A stretch of 64,000 nt of DNA, from the NCBI GenBank assembly GCA_964019695.1, contig OZ026515.1, positions 126,912,375 through 126,976,374 of the forward strand. Reading direction: 5' to 3'. Source of the stretch: Loripinus fragilis. Taxonomy: Eukaryota > Mollusca > Bivalvia > Lucinida > Lucinidae. The notes beneath the pieces are model-generated. The model was not told where the DNA came from. It ran no database searches and worked only from the letters and a program-made list of their open reading frames with translations. A program made the translations under genes and the position numbers. Of this stretch, positions 1 to 10,996 are shown in pieces. The stretch's first letter is position 1, and every line of letters starts with the position of its first letter.

Positions 1-605
1 TTTGGCAATTCTTCTCTCTTCCGCTGAGTTAAGAAGGGTTTTTAGTATATGCACGAAGTACTGGTACTGGTTAACTACTTTGTCAAGCTTGCCTAGTAAA
101 AACGTGTGGTGTACATGTTTTGCGTCTCTAAAAGTTGTCTTTCGGGTTAAGACTTGCTTACAACAGTCTGTTCAGATACAGAGACTAGCGTATTGACTGG
201 AATTTCGCTTGTTGCAGGCTACGATATGATACTTTCAAATAAGGGAATAACAAAGGCGCTGATATGCTAGAAACAAAATTACAATCTTCTAGCTAGTCTC
301 TGTAGCTGAGCAGGCATGTTTGTGCATGCATCCTCGCGAGAAAACCTGTGTTCTACAGATTGAAATTTCGGTTATGGCAAGCTAACATATACTTAAGGAA
401 AAAAGAAAGGCAACAGGTGGAAATATAATTTTTGCATGGTTAAATGACGGTTTCATGAAATCTCTTTTTGAATTGTCTAATTGATTATTTGTAGCATGTG
501 ATGAAATTACAAAACGTCATTTCAACGCTAGATTTTATGCTACAAGGTGAAAACATATGAAAACGTAATATGCGACGTGAACGTCAGAATTAAGATCACT
601 AAAAA
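1..605. other. Unannotated intergenic sequence
   Basis: AT-rich sequence with only short open frames. The longest runs from the window edge to 196 and has no recognisable motif. I see no repeat copy here. Confidence 0.5.
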
Positions 606-745
606 ATAGTAAGTGAGTATGATCAAGAAATACCACAAACACAAACTGCAGACAACCCCGTGGCACCACGAGGAAGAGCTGCTCAACCGTCACAAGACAC
701 CAGGAAGGCAAATTAAGCAAAGCAACCAGCTCTCTCTTCCCCATC
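606..745 (+). repeat. Dispersed repeat family A, partial copy
   Basis: It starts AAGTGAGTATGATCAAGAAA and ends with CAGCTCTCTCTTCCCCATCAA. It aligns almost base for base with 41405-41548 and more loosely with 45196-45345. Only the 5' part of the ~330-bp element at 41.4 kb is present. The short open frames on both strands here are shadows of the repeat. Confidence 0.75.
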
Positions 746-1815
746 AAGTCTTTTGCATGCTTGCATGGTTACATTGCGTCGACTTGACAATTTGCAAATA
801 AAAAAACGTCCAATCATATTCGTAATGCAGTCAAATATTGCGTCAAAACCGTCTACTTGAATGCCAAGATACACAACGACAGAGAATAAGCAATTGACGT
901 CACTTAGAGCCGCGAGTTTGTGTCGTTGGTGTATATACAGTGTAAACCAAACCTAGAGGCATCAGAACATGCATTCTCGATGAAAAAAACTGACTTTTCA
1001 GATACCGTCGAAATATGCTAGCAGGGTGTTTATATTGACGTTAGCCAAACTAAGCACGTCATAATGCAAATGAAAACACTTGATTACATGCTGAAAGTAA
1101 ACACTAAAATTCTGTCACTGGACCATTCTCTCATTGGAAAAGCGCATAAACCTTATGGAAACCATTAAAATGTAGGATAACATATTTTGATGCCATATTT
1201 GACTTTTGTTTGACGTCTGAAGATCTTAAATCATAATTATTGAAGAAACATCTTTATATTGAATAAAAAGTCAAACAGAAAAGAAATTTTACGCATCTAA
1301 CGCAATATTCAGAGTTGACGTTAATGACGTTAAGGCAACGTACATGCGTAATTGATAATTACGCTGAACTGTCGTAATTTGACGGTGACATACCAATCCC
1401 ATGAATTTACATCATTTTCACAAAAAACTGACATCACATTGTATGCTAGCAATGAATCAAAGCGTTTGTTGCGTTTCTCTTTTCCTTAAGTATATTAGAG
1501 AATATCAAAGGGGCGGATCAGACTGTGGGATGAGTAGGCTGGTCCGCACCTTTGTTGTGTGCGCAACCCGACGACAGGTTTTTCTGGCGTTCAGCTTAGG
1601 TAAGTGTTTGGCTATAGGTGTTGTTCGCCACACACTTTCATGCTTAGGTTATAATCCTGTAAGATTGTAATGAATACCATCTAACATTGTAGGTGATATG
1701 GCCCAGACATAGAAGCGTGTCAAGCAAAAGTATAGTTCGCAAAACGTATTCAATCTACAGAACAATGTGCATTTCGCCATTAAACATATTTTAATAGTCA
1801 TAATCCCATTGAAGA
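746..1815. other. Unannotated intergenic sequence
   Basis: AT-rich, with several TTGACG/GACGTT words (about 1310-1390) but no ordered array. The open frame at 1401-1670 has no motif I recognise and no splice or poly(A) context. Confidence 0.5.
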
Positions 1816-2095
1816 CATGTGCGGATCCAGAGAGGGTGCCAGGGGGTCCTTACCCCGCTCCCTGAAAAATTACTAAGCTATACGATTCATTAGCAATACT
1901 GGTCCGGAACCCCTGGAGAATCACAAAGCATTCAATAGTGGGCCATGCTCAACCCGCCAGCGAAAGGCCATAACGCCATTTAAATGGTGTTTCGCTGACA
2001 GGCCGATGATGGCTCACTTGAAATGGTATTGGGATCATCAACTGAAAAAAATTGCCTGAGTTGGAGCCGTTTGACCCCCTTTCTGGATGCACATG
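1816..2095. mobile_element. Foldback MITE, family C
   Basis: It is bounded by CATGTGCGGATCCAG (1816) and the inverted TTCTGGATGCACATG (ends 2095). The centre holds the family core, an interrupted palindrome CGCCAGCGAAA..CGCCATTTAAATGG..TTTCGCTG around 1955-2000. The same layout recurs at 10.8, 13.6, 34.9, 49.6, 59.6 and 62.4 kb. There is no ORF, so it is non-autonomous. Confidence 0.75.
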
Positions 2096-2489
2096 GAGGA
2101 GGTACCCACAGTATTTGATAAACGCATATCTGTCTTCAAACAATAAAGCCAAACTAGTCTTTCAATATGTATTAAAAGGGAACACCTTCGTCACAAAATG
2201 CACTTAGCATTTAATTACATCCCGACACCACGATCTTTTTCATGAAATTTGGAACTTAGCACAATAGCGAGCGAAGAAGGCTCAGACGAGTCAGTGAACA
2301 TGTGGAATCTCGATAGAGCCTTCTCAGAGGTTGGACGCCGATTGAAGTTCAGATATTTGGCTTTTAGACAAACTAAATATTGCAGATGGTTCAGCCCTAA
2401 GATGAAGATGGTCATATACTATTTACATGCAATGACTTTAATTCAAACTATCGACAATTTGAAGAAAAAGTCCAGCATGCGCAGATTAA
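2096..2489. other. Spacer between two family C copies
   Basis: No recognised gene or repeat. The overlapping open frames on both strands (2215-2575) run on into the next MITE copy and have no protein motif. Confidence 0.45.
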
Positions 2490-2800
2490 GATTTTTTCAG
2501 AGGGGTCCAATTCTGCCATTTTTTATAGTTGACGAGGAGAGAGAGGAGCCAAATACCATTAAAAGTGGTTCATAATTGACCCTCCAACGAAACGCCGTTT
2601 AAATTGCCAGCAAAACGCCATTTAAATAGCGTTTCGCTGGTGGACCAATGGTGGCCGAACATCAGGAATGCTGGCTTGGAAGTTTTGTGATATCCAGAGG
2701 TGACCAGTATTGCTAAGGAACCGTATAACTGTCTGATTTTACAAGGGTTCCAGACACCTGTCCCTTACCCCCTACCCCCCCTCAAACTACCGAGAATTGA
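2490..2800. mobile_element. Diverged family C MITE
   Basis: It contains AGGAGCCAAATACCATTAAAA, the palindromic core (about 2585-2645, CCAGCAAAACGCCATTTAAA then GCGTTTCGCTGG) and the family tail (GACCAGTATTGCTAAGGAACC). The outer GGATCC termini have decayed, so the ends are approximate. Confidence 0.65.
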
Positions 2801-2939
2801 CCCTGTTTCTGGAGCCTAATGAGCCAGCACATAAGATTTTGGATTCAATTTGTACGTGTCGCATATACGAGCACCAAAGACACAGCCTCACCGTATATCT
2901 TTAAGAGAAGTTTCGTTTCCATGCCAATTCATTTGTAGG

Positions 2940-3095
2940 TATTGTTTCTTTTATTTATTATGTCTAACTTATTTTACAGAGGGGGGGGGTGCGGGCAGGT
3001 TCCAATTTGTCTATTTTAAAAGAAGCTTAGAAAAATTATATGGGCCAGTTCATTTTTTCCAGGGGGTGGGGGTCTATTTGCTTAATCATTTGCCA
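2940..3095. repeat. G-run repeat related to 3795-3935
   Basis: Both segments share CTTATTTTACAG, then a G-rich stretch, then TTTTCCAGGGGG.GGGGGTCTA. They are two diverged copies of one short dispersed repeat. The second copy joins a family C-type terminus. Confidence 0.5.
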
Positions 3096-3427
3096 AAAAA
3101 AAATACACAATACCTTGGTGGCTACATTTAATATCATGGCAATTATTATATCGTTTAAATAAATATGATTTTTCAAATAATATGAGTTGGCTGAGATGAC
3201 GCATTTTTTTCTCATTTCGTTGAAATGTCTTTTCTTTCATCCAGATTAACCGTCAATTTAGTTGTAGAAAAAAAAACCTTTATGAATGCATCAGCTCTTA
3301 TAACAACATAAAAAAATAAATAATTTTGAAAATTAAAGGGAGGTAAAGTTAGTCAAGACAAGTATGGATATATATAAATATGTGGTATCATTTCGTACTA
3401 CCACTGACCCAGTAAATACATGAAATC

Positions 3428-3674
3428 GAGCCGTGCCATGAAATTTCCAACACTGTGGTATGTGCGATCAGCAAGGCTCAGACCAGCAAGCGCATATGGA
3501 CAGTCTGGTCAGAGCCTTTGCTAGTTGCTTGAATCTTCTACGTCTGTTAAGCTACTGATCAAACACCACTAGAACTGCCTAAGCTTTAAAGGAGGATACA
3601 CAGTCAGGCTCATCTGAGTCTATTCATGTCAAAACGCCACATTGTTGGAAATCACGTGTTGCAGCTCATATATT
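3428..3674. mobile_element. MITE family E
   Basis: Terminal inverted repeats are present: GAGCCGTGCCATGAAATTTC at the left and CATTGTTGGAAATCACGTG..GCAGCTCATA at the right. The subterminal imperfect palindrome (CAGACCAGCAAGCGCATATG..CAGTCTGGTCAGAGCC) is the family signature. Other copies lie at 9.5, 24.7, 25.2, 29.3 and 50.1 kb. Confidence 0.7.
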
Positions 3675-3699
3675 GATGTGTCCATGCTTGGCAGGAGTC

Positions 3700-4014
3700 C
3701 ATGCGCAGAATCAGGAATTTTATTCAGGGGGGGGGGGGGTCCAGGTACGACGGCCGGAAAACAGTCTGGACAACGTCGTTTTTTTTTTGCTTTGTTTTTT
3801 TTATAGTCCTGAACTTATTTTACAGTTAACAGAGGGAGTCCAATGGTTTTATTACAGAGAAAACTATATTTTTCTAAGGATCCAGAGGGGGTCCAGAATT
3901 TTCCAGGGGGAGGGGGTCTAACTTTTTCCTTATGTTAATTTCTAAAGAAACCCATAGAACTTGTGACTTTCCAGGGGATCCCGACCCCCTTTCCCCCCTC
4001 TGGATCCGCACATG
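3700..4014. mobile_element. G-rich family C-like element
   Basis: It begins CCATGCGCAGAATCAGG and ends CCCTCTGGATCCGCACATG, matching family C termini in inverse orientation. The interior has a 13-G run, GGATCCAGAGGGGGTCC near 3880 and G-rich filler. The palindromic core is missing, so this is a deletion derivative or a sister family. Confidence 0.55.
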
Positions 4015-4562
4015 CCTGAGGATGTGAGGCAGGAAGGGTCAAAGATTTCATAGATAATTCATAGGGAGAATTTCTTGGTAGGAAAAATCATCCACAACAC
4101 CGTTTGTAGCGAGTGCTACTTGCACGGGAGAAACTATTATTTCCGATAAAAAATGTGCGCCCTCTGGCGTCAAAATTTTTAGCATATTCACATTCGTATT
4201 ATGACAACCTAGTTTTGTCTTTTTACAACTTAGTATTGTCTTTTCACAATCTAGTTATGCCTTTTGAAAACCAAGAAATGACATGTTCTGAATGAAACTA
4301 CTAGTAAATAAAACTTGGTATGATATAATGACACAATTAAAAAAATAAAACTAGACTATTGACTTAAAAAGTCTAACATGTATGCAAATAATTTTGTCGG
4401 ATAATCCCTTCCATAGTAATGAGATAGGAGAGTTTTTGTAGTCTTTTGTGTGCTACAGAAGACCTGCTCGTTTGCAATACTACGAAATGATATTTCCTCC
4501 TTGTTAAATGAAATTCTGTACAACAGAAAGTGTAAATAAAAGCAGAACAGAGAGTGATTTCA
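4015..4562. other. Spacer with a short triplet repeat
   Basis: At about 4205-4265 a 21-24 bp phrase of the type CTAGTTTTGTCTTTTTACAA is repeated three times with changes. Nothing else is recognised. Confidence 0.4.
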
Positions 4563-4690
4563 TCGCTTTAAGCCTAGAGCCCATTTTATGGAACATATCC
4601 AAACAGTGCAGATCCAGATTAGACACCGCACTATGCTATGCGGTATCTGATCAGGATATTCACTGTTCTGTACGCCTTATTTTCTGTGAT
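4563..4690. mobile_element. MITE family D, decayed
   Basis: The left end has TTTAAGCCTAGAGCCCATTTT, as in the 58.2-kb copy. The centre is a hairpin flanked by AAACAGTGCAGATCCAG and ATCTGATCAGGATATTCACTGTT. The right terminus is not visible. Confidence 0.55.
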
Positions 4691-5294
4691 ACGGTATTGA
4701 AATTTTCAGCGATTATGTATTACTACTGGACATCACTATTCTAGTTTGAAATGTAAAAAAAATAATGCAAAGTACCGTCAAACTGACTTTTTAAGTTTTA
4801 CATTAAAACCGGAAGTGCACAACAGCAGTGAAATGTTTGTCACCACAAAATAGACGGATCAAGTTCTATTCTTGTTCAGACAAAACAAAAAATGCATACA
4901 ACAATTTTTGCACAAGCTACTAATGAATTTCAAAAATCTCAAAAAATGTGATATTTTAAAATTGCGTATAAATCTACTTTAGCCAAAATTTCAAGTGTTT
5001 GGTGTTTTTTTAAGTCGACTAGACCAGTCTATTACCAACTACGCTTGAATTTGATATAAAACTTCAATCGAAACCATTTTTTTTCCAAAAAGCATATTTT
5101 TGCATTTTTTACCGAAAACCATGGATTGAAAGACAACTTTTCTAAAAAAAAAAAGCTAAGCTTTTGCCCATTAAACTGCACATTTATAGGCAAAAAATCA
5201 TTTCAATGTTATTAGCGCTTGATCAGAAATAATGAGTTTAAAAAGTGACCAAATAGAATTTTTGTTCAGTGTATTTATCTATACAAATGGCTGC
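4691..5294. other. Unannotated AT-rich spacer
   Basis: Homopolymer-rich AT sequence with no gene or repeat recognised. Confidence 0.5.
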
Positions 5295-6272
5295 TGACAG
5301 AGGTCTGTCAATATTGAAAATGGGGATGAATTACTGGAGATAGAGGACTGTCAATAGCAAAAGGTCGGGTGAATCGCGCTACGTCTGCCAAAAGCAAAAA
5401 GTCTGGTGAATCACTGGTGACAGAGGTTTGCCAATAGCGAAAAGTCTGATGAATCACTGGTGACATGGTGGCGGACATCTGTCAATAGAAAAAAAGTCGG
5501 ATGAATACATTGGTGACAGAGGTCTTCCTATAGCGAGAAGGATGAATCACTGGTGACATGGTGTCTGACAGAGTTCTATCAATAGCGAAAAGCCGAGGGA
5601 ATAACTCAGAGGTGACTTACGTCTGTCAATAGTGAAAAGTCGAGTGATTCACTGGTGACAGACGTCTGTCAATAGTGATCAGTCGAGTGATTCACTTGTA
5701 ATAGACGTCTGTCAATAGCGAAAAGCTCGGTGAAACACTGATAGACGTCTGTCAATAGCGAAACGTTCAGTTACTTACTGGTGAAGGAGGACTTACAAGA
5801 GCGTAGGATGAATCAATGGTGACAGAGGATAATCGATGGCGAAAAGTCTGGTGAATCATTGATGATAGAGGTCTGTCAATAGCAAAAAGTTGAATGAATA
5901 ACTGGTGACAGAGGTCTGCCAATGGCGAAAAGGCGGACGAATCACTGGTGACAGAGGTCTGCCAATAGCGAAAAGTCGGATGAATCACTGGTGACAGATG
6001 TCCGCCAATAGCGAAACGTCGGGTGGATCAATGGTGACAGACCTCTGCCAATATAGAAAAGTTGGATGAATCACGGGTGACAGAAGCCTGTCAATAGCGA
6101 AAAGTCGGATGAATTACTAGTGATAGAGGTCTGTAAATAGCGAAACGTTTGTTGAATCACTGTTGACAAAGGAATGTCAATAGCAAAAAGTCGGTGAATC
6201 ACTGGTGACAGAAGTCTGTCAATAGCGCAGAGTCGGGTAGATTACTGGTGATAGAGGTATGCCAATAGTAAA
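5295..6272 (+). repeat. Minisatellite, ~43-bp unit, about 23 copies
   Basis: The unit reads roughly GATGAATCACTGGTGACAGA then GGTCTGTCAATAGCGAAAAG and TCG. I count about 23 repeats of the TCAATAGCGAAAAG-type word over 978 bp, giving a mean of ~42.5 bp. Units vary by substitution and by indels (for example near 5470 and 5780). The short minus-strand open frame at 5767-5988 is a by-product of the unit being close to a multiple of three. Confidence 0.9.
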
Positions 6273-6659
6273 AAAAACTCACGGGAATCGCTGCTGGCAG
6301 ATTTCTCCCTTTTAGCGCATGTGAATATATGCAGTTGGGCTCGATATCAATTTTAAGCAAGTTTCAACCAAAACATATGTGTTTGTTATTTTTTGTCTTT
6401 TTAGTCATTGATAACTTTGATCTTTGTGTTTACATCATGCTGTGTGACTAATTCTCCATATTAGAGAAAGTAAGTGTTGCACACTGATCTTCCTTTCATA
6501 TATACACTGAAGGTTCTATTCACTGCGCAGCAAACAGAAAAAATGGTCAAACATATGTGATGTTCATGGATAACTATCACATAGTGGAATAGGTTACCGT
6601 CCACTATCTGTCCACTAGCTATTTTAATATCCCAACTGCATAAACCCAGCAAAGATCTA
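6273..6659. other. Unannotated spacer
   Basis: No motif recognised. The minus-strand open frame (6461-6652) has no family signature. Confidence 0.45.
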
Positions 6660-6735
6660 AAAGCGAGCCACTAACGACCCGCTAGCGAAACGCCATTTGA
6701 ATGGCATTTCGCTAGGTAGCCAATGCTGGCACGAA
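6660..6735. mobile_element. Isolated core of family C MITE
   Basis: CCGCTAGCGAAACGCCATTT followed by GAATGGCATTTCGCTAGG forms the family C palindrome. The GGATCC termini are not seen, so this is a fragment. Confidence 0.6.
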
Positions 6736-6899
6736 ACTGTATGCTGACTGGGGATACGCATGCACTTTTAAATTGTAAATTGTTACGCATATTTGATAAC
6801 TTGTTACCGTAACTCAATGAGTTGGACATACATGTGCATGTAGTACTGCTACACTACATACTATACCAATTCAAATAATTTACGGTGAAAAAATAATTA

Positions 6900-6990
6900 G
6901 CGATTCCACCGAGTTTTCTCAATTGACAGACGTCTTACACCAGCGATTTTCCTGACTTTTCTCTGCTGATGGATGTCTTTCAACAGCGTC
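6900..6990 (-). repeat. Possible inverted outlier of the 5.3-kb minisatellite
   Basis: AATTGACAGACGTCTTACACC, CAGCGATTTTCCTGACTTTT and GATGGATGTCTTTCAACAGCG resemble the reverse complement of the minisatellite unit (GACAGACGTCTGTCACCAGTG..). About two degenerate units are visible. The alignment is weak. Confidence 0.35.
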
Positions 6991-7183
6991 TTCCTGCGTT
7001 TATTCATAATTTAGAGATGGAGGGCACGTTTAAGGTTTAGAGCTGTTCCATTATATGACGCTCTAACAATCATAAAAACAGTTAAAAGCTAGTTTTGCGG
7101 ATCTCAGTAGTTTATAATCGTATTACATGTACACGCAGAACGATCTCGAGTTCTAAACGATAAGGGTTCCATACACATGTACG

Positions 7184-7376
7184 TGTTTGTTTGATTCTTT
7201 ACGTCCCATCAACAATCTTTCAGTTAAACAGGGACGGGTCTTCCTGGGTTGAACCAGTACTAAGTTAGGATAAATGTTTCTTGCTCAAGGACCACAACGC
7301 AGTGACGCCGGTGAGGCTCGAACCCGCGGCCCCTCGGTCTCGAGTCAAGCACGCTACCACTGAGCCACTGCGCTCC
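7184..7376 (-). mobile_element. tRNA-headed SINE, copy 1
   Basis: Read on the minus strand, the head GGGAGCGCAGTGGCTCAGTG contains an A box (TGGCTCAGTGG, 7357-7367) and a B box (GGTTCGAGCC, 7315-7324) at tRNA-like spacing. The body includes CCAGGAAGACCCGTCCCTGT, and the tail is A/C-rich (CAAACAAACA). CACATGTACG at 7174-7183 and 7377-7386 is a 10-bp target-site duplication. Copies 2 and 3 are at 25.9 and 55.0 kb, all on the same strand. Confidence 0.88.
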
Positions 7377-7543
7377 CACATGTACGAGTAACATTTGTTC
7401 GCACGATACCATTGGTATCTAAAGCTACGTTAGCAACGGCAAAATGCGAAATCGTTCTACCAATTTTTTAAAGTGCGTCGATATCACACAGATTCGTTTT
7501 CGGCAAGTCAGTTCATATGACATTATTATATGAGCCAGTGCAT

Positions 7544-7616
7544 CACCGTATAGCATCGTACACCGGATATAGCGATTGTCGAAGCGAGGAAATCGTCACA
7601 CGTTGATGTACGAGGT
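7544..7616. repeat. 73-bp repeat shared with 24659-24731
   Basis: CACCGTATAGCATCGTACAC onward matches the reverse complement of 24659-24731 with about 4 differences in 73 bp, while the flanks beyond do not match. It is preceded by GAGCCAGTGCAT, which resembles a family E terminus. Confidence 0.7.
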
Positions 7617-8264
7617 GAGTTTTTATCCCTTTTTCTCATTGATACATGTGAAATATCATTGCAGACACATTTTCTGACGTTGCTGATACATTGATTTATA
7701 TTCCTTACTACATCAAATGGTCAGCAAAAATCTATAGCAGCTACGAATAACAGATTTGTTCCGCTAATCACTGATGATTTTCTATTGTTTGCCACGAAAA
7801 TACGTGTTTTAAAGGCTGTTTGAGTACACTATTAATACGAAATACATAAAGAACCATGGCAAATACCCAAGAAAACCATAGGAACCCACTAAAAATACCC
7901 TAAGCGTACTTTTGAAGCTGCATTTGACTATTGAATCTTCTTTTTTATTCGTTTTAGTGTACGGTCTATAGGAGGGAAGTGTACGTTCTATAGCGAAAAT
8001 TCCTGCTCGTATTGTACGGTCGATAGCCAGACAAAATCATTGTGAAAATCTTGTCTAGTGCTATAATTTTAAAAGTTCTATATACATAGACAAGTTAATA
8101 TCTGTCAAACGTAGCACAGAGCCCCGCCTACTTATGGTATAAGTCATTGTGATGTCCTTTTTGTTACCTTTACTGTATCGCAGCTGTAAATGTAAATCAA
8201 AGTTTGAATCATTCACAACACATCGCCATAAACTAAATACAACGAAATATATGTACAAAAAGGG
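7617..8264. other. Unannotated spacer
   Basis: It includes a repeated phrase of the type GTACGGTCTATAGG / GTACGTTCTATAGC / GTACGGTCGATAGC (7960-8030), which recurs in inverted form near 19945. No gene recognised. Confidence 0.4.
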
Positions 8265-9125
8265 CTGGACCCAGAGTGGTTATTTACGAAGGGGGGGGCG
8301 CTGAAAGCCAAAGGCTTGAACCGAGGGCGCAAGCAGCGATGTAGGAAGAGTATGTAAGGGGGATTGGGACCCCCTCTCATTCAAATCTTTGTCTCTGAGA
8401 ATGCATTTCAAGCCATTTAGAAACCCATTTTTCCATATTCTATAACCTCAATTTTAAGTAAGGTTGTACACTCAAAAACCTTGTTCCTAACAATTAGTTT
8501 TGCATTTCCTTGTCGTCCTCTTGGTGTTTTGGTAAGGTTCCCATGTGGGGGAAAGGGAGGCGCATCAATTGCAATGCAAGCCTCAGTCAGCCCAATGTTC
8601 AGAAAAACAGCAAAGCCCATGTGAGGGAGAGGGGGGGGGGGCTTAAAATTTGAAAAAAAATGCTGAAAAAAAAAAATCAAGCCCACACCTAAGAAAAAAG
8701 TGGGCATAGGTTCCCCTGTATTTTGTACTTTTTCATTCACCCTCAACCCAATATCGTAGGCCCAGCACGGCAGCAGCATAGGGCTCTCTTTTTGAGTCTG
8801 GTCGGGGGAGGGTAGGGGGCACAGCTATTGCATATTTGCTTTGCGACTACTGGACTACATGGGATTTGCAATGAAAGCAAAAACGGAATGGAAGATAGGG
8901 GAGGTGGGTTCACACACTCCAGCCCCACAGCCTTGGGACTGGGGATAAATGCCCCAGCCCACATACCCAAATTTCCGAGTTTGGTTTGGGACTGGGAGGG
9001 GGCACAAAGTGTTTTATCCTCCGCGACCAGACTACAGGAGATTTAAAATCCCATCATTTACAAGCCCAGGCCACACTCACAGCCATGTCTGTGCCCACCC
9101 CCTCCCCCCCCCCCCCCGGCATTGT
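8265..9125. other. G/C-run-rich degenerate repeat tract
   Basis: Many G or C homopolymer runs (8290, 8630, 9105) sit in otherwise unremarkable sequence. Open frames on both strands (8417-8779, 8743-8970, 8828-9131) are proline/glycine-rich shadows of the runs without domains. Confidence 0.45.
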
Positions 9126-9486
9126 AGGTAATCCGCTATCATATTGGTGATCAAGGTATTATTATGATTTACCGTATATACTCGCAATATCATATAATGC
9201 GCGAAAAAAGTTTTTTAGGGCACTCACTGCGTCTTCGGGCACCCATGCTCGACGGCACTGACAAAATAAGCAATTAATTACCAATGTTATGACAACCGTG
9301 TGACCAATGACATTGGACTTTAAGTAGGAGAGTGGGTTAAACTATACTGGGTGCTATGTCCGAAATTTAAAAACAGCACTCTAGATAAAAGTAATAATTT
9401 GCGCCACGACATGGAATTGCCATCAATTTAGCATTTTGACAAGTTTAGAAACACCAAATGATGGTCAGTGAGTAGCTTACGAGTTA
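9126..9486. other. Unannotated spacer
   Basis: Nothing recognised. Confidence 0.4.
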
Positions 9487-9605
9487 TAGAATATTCAAGC
9501 GACCAGCTAAGGCTTCGATCTGACTGCGCATATGCGCAGGCTGGTCTGAGGCTTTGCTGGTCGCACATATCACATTGTTGAAAATCTCAAGTCGCGGTTC
9601 AAATT
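9487..9605. mobile_element. MITE family E, right-hand fragment
   Basis: AATATTCAAGCGACCAGCTA, CTGCGCATATGCGCAGGCTG, GGTCGCACATATCACATTGT and TGAAAATCTCAAGTCGCGGTTCA follow the right half of the family E layout. The left terminus is absent. Confidence 0.65.
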
Positions 9606-9680
9606 TTAATGCTTATATTATTACAATGTCACACAACTAAGGAATATGCAAGCTTGCGCATATGTCAGCAATGCATCTGT

Positions 9681-9714
9681 CTGTCTGTCTGTCCGTCCGT
9701 CCATCCATCTGTCC
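9681..9714 (+). repeat. Microsatellite (TGTC)n/(CCGT)n
   Basis: A run of CTGT/CCGT/CCAT tetranucleotides, followed at 9729 by a C homopolymer. Confidence 0.8.
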
Positions 9715-9889
9715 GTCATTTTGACTAGCCCCCCCCCCCCCTCCAACTTTGTGTATACAATAAGCGAAGACCCAGCTTCGCGGTCATATACAGAAAGGTC
9801 TAGGATATTTGAACGGACAGGCCCAAAACTCGCATAATCTCGGGTCATAATTTATAGTAATTTTGAATATTTGAACAGGCCAGCCCTTA

Positions 9890-10270
9890 ACCCAGGGGGG
9901 AGGGGTGGGGTACTCTATTTTTTTCTCATACGAAGGCTCGGGCCCAGCATCTATATTTCACCCAAAAAATTAAATTTCAGGAATTTCAAGCACCCCAAAA
10001 AATATTTGAAATTTTAGCAGCCCCAAAAAATATTCCCCATTCTGTACCTTGACCTTAAGAAAAGACCCAAAATACATAGAAATGACCCCTTTATATAGTT
10101 CAATTTTGTGACGATCCCCAAAAAATAACCACAAAATCGTCATACCCCCCAAAAATATTCATTTTCCTGAAACCCCCCAAAAATAGTGAGATTCAAAATT
10201 TTTAACCCCCAAAAATAACCGGAGCCTATATACGTATTAAAATATCAGAGTACCCCCCCCCCCCCCCCCC
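9890..10270. repeat. Degenerate CCCCAAAAAATA tandem tract
   Basis: CCCCAAAAAATAT-type words recur every ~35-45 bp from 9960 to 10225, bounded by a G-rich edge (9896-9911) and a C homopolymer (10251-10273). It superficially resembles telomeric C4A repeats, but the spacing and intervening sequence mark it as an irregular minisatellite-like repeat. Confidence 0.55.
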
Positions 10271-10360
10271 CCCTCATTAAATACAAGTGTTCCCTTTATT
10301 TTGGTGCTACTTATACTTGGTTGAATCTTATCTATTATAGTATAATTTTCTTGTTTACAG

Positions 10361-10509
10361 ATAACAATGATGTTGTATCGCAGACAGCAAACTGTGATTG
10401 TTTGGGGTGTTCAAGCAGGCTGGTCCGAATACCGTGTCGTAACTTGACACAGGCTGGGCTGAACCTCGTAGCACCGCAAATATTTAATCAGTGTGATATT
10501 GATGCATGA
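10361..10509 (+). CDS. Candidate terminal exon, product unknown
   Basis: A pyrimidine-rich tract ending TTTTCTTGTTTACAG (to 10360) could be a 3' splice acceptor. It is followed by 49 in-frame codons ending in TGA at 10507-10509. The peptide is cysteine-bearing (it includes CDCLGC and NLTQAGLN). An AATAAA hexamer lies 26 bp past the stop (10535-10540). No upstream exon or family was recognised. An unspliced frame beginning at 10321 covers the same codons. This could equally be chance: one acceptor, one stop and one hexamer are weak evidence. Confidence 0.2.
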
Positions 10510-10799
10510 TTGAAGAAGCTGCAGGCACACCACCAATAAAGGGTTGGGATCTTTGAACAAGCCGGCCCGAAGTTTATCAATGAGTGAAGGGGGGGGGGGG
10601 GGCTTGTTAATATATAGATTTATTAAATGAAAGTTAACCTAAGTTAACAAGTTGTGTAAGGTGCATCATAAGAAATCAGAGGAAGGTCTTTTTTATTTGA
10701 TACAATAATTTTTAAATAGCTAAGTGACGGGTACCCTCTTTGTTCACCACCCTCTACAAACACGAAATAATTCAATATATTAACCTATACCCAGTAACC

Positions 10800-10996
10800 A
10801 AAACGGGCCACCATCGGCCCACCAGCGAAACGTCACTGAAATGGTGCATCGCTAGCGGTCCGATGATGACCCGACATCGGTAGCTTTTCCAAAAGTTCCA
10901 AACCAGTATTCCTGAGGAAATTTACAGCTTTGTGCTTTTCCGTGCGGGAGGGAGTCGTCCGGATCCCAAGTACCCACTCCTCTGGATCCGCGCATG
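10800..10996. mobile_element. Family C MITE, left end lost
   Basis: GGGCCACCATCGGCCCACCAGCGAAACG opens the palindromic core. The right part has CCAGTATTCCTGAGGAAA and the terminus CTGGATCCGCGCATG (ends 10996). The left GGATCC terminus is not visible. Confidence 0.65.

Noticed and set aside
2249..2575. 108-codon plus-strand frame
   Set aside because: Its 3' third is family C MITE sequence and the rest has no motif.
5295..6272. CRISPR-like repeat array
   Set aside because: The 42-43 bp units are contiguous and similar along their whole length; this is a minisatellite.
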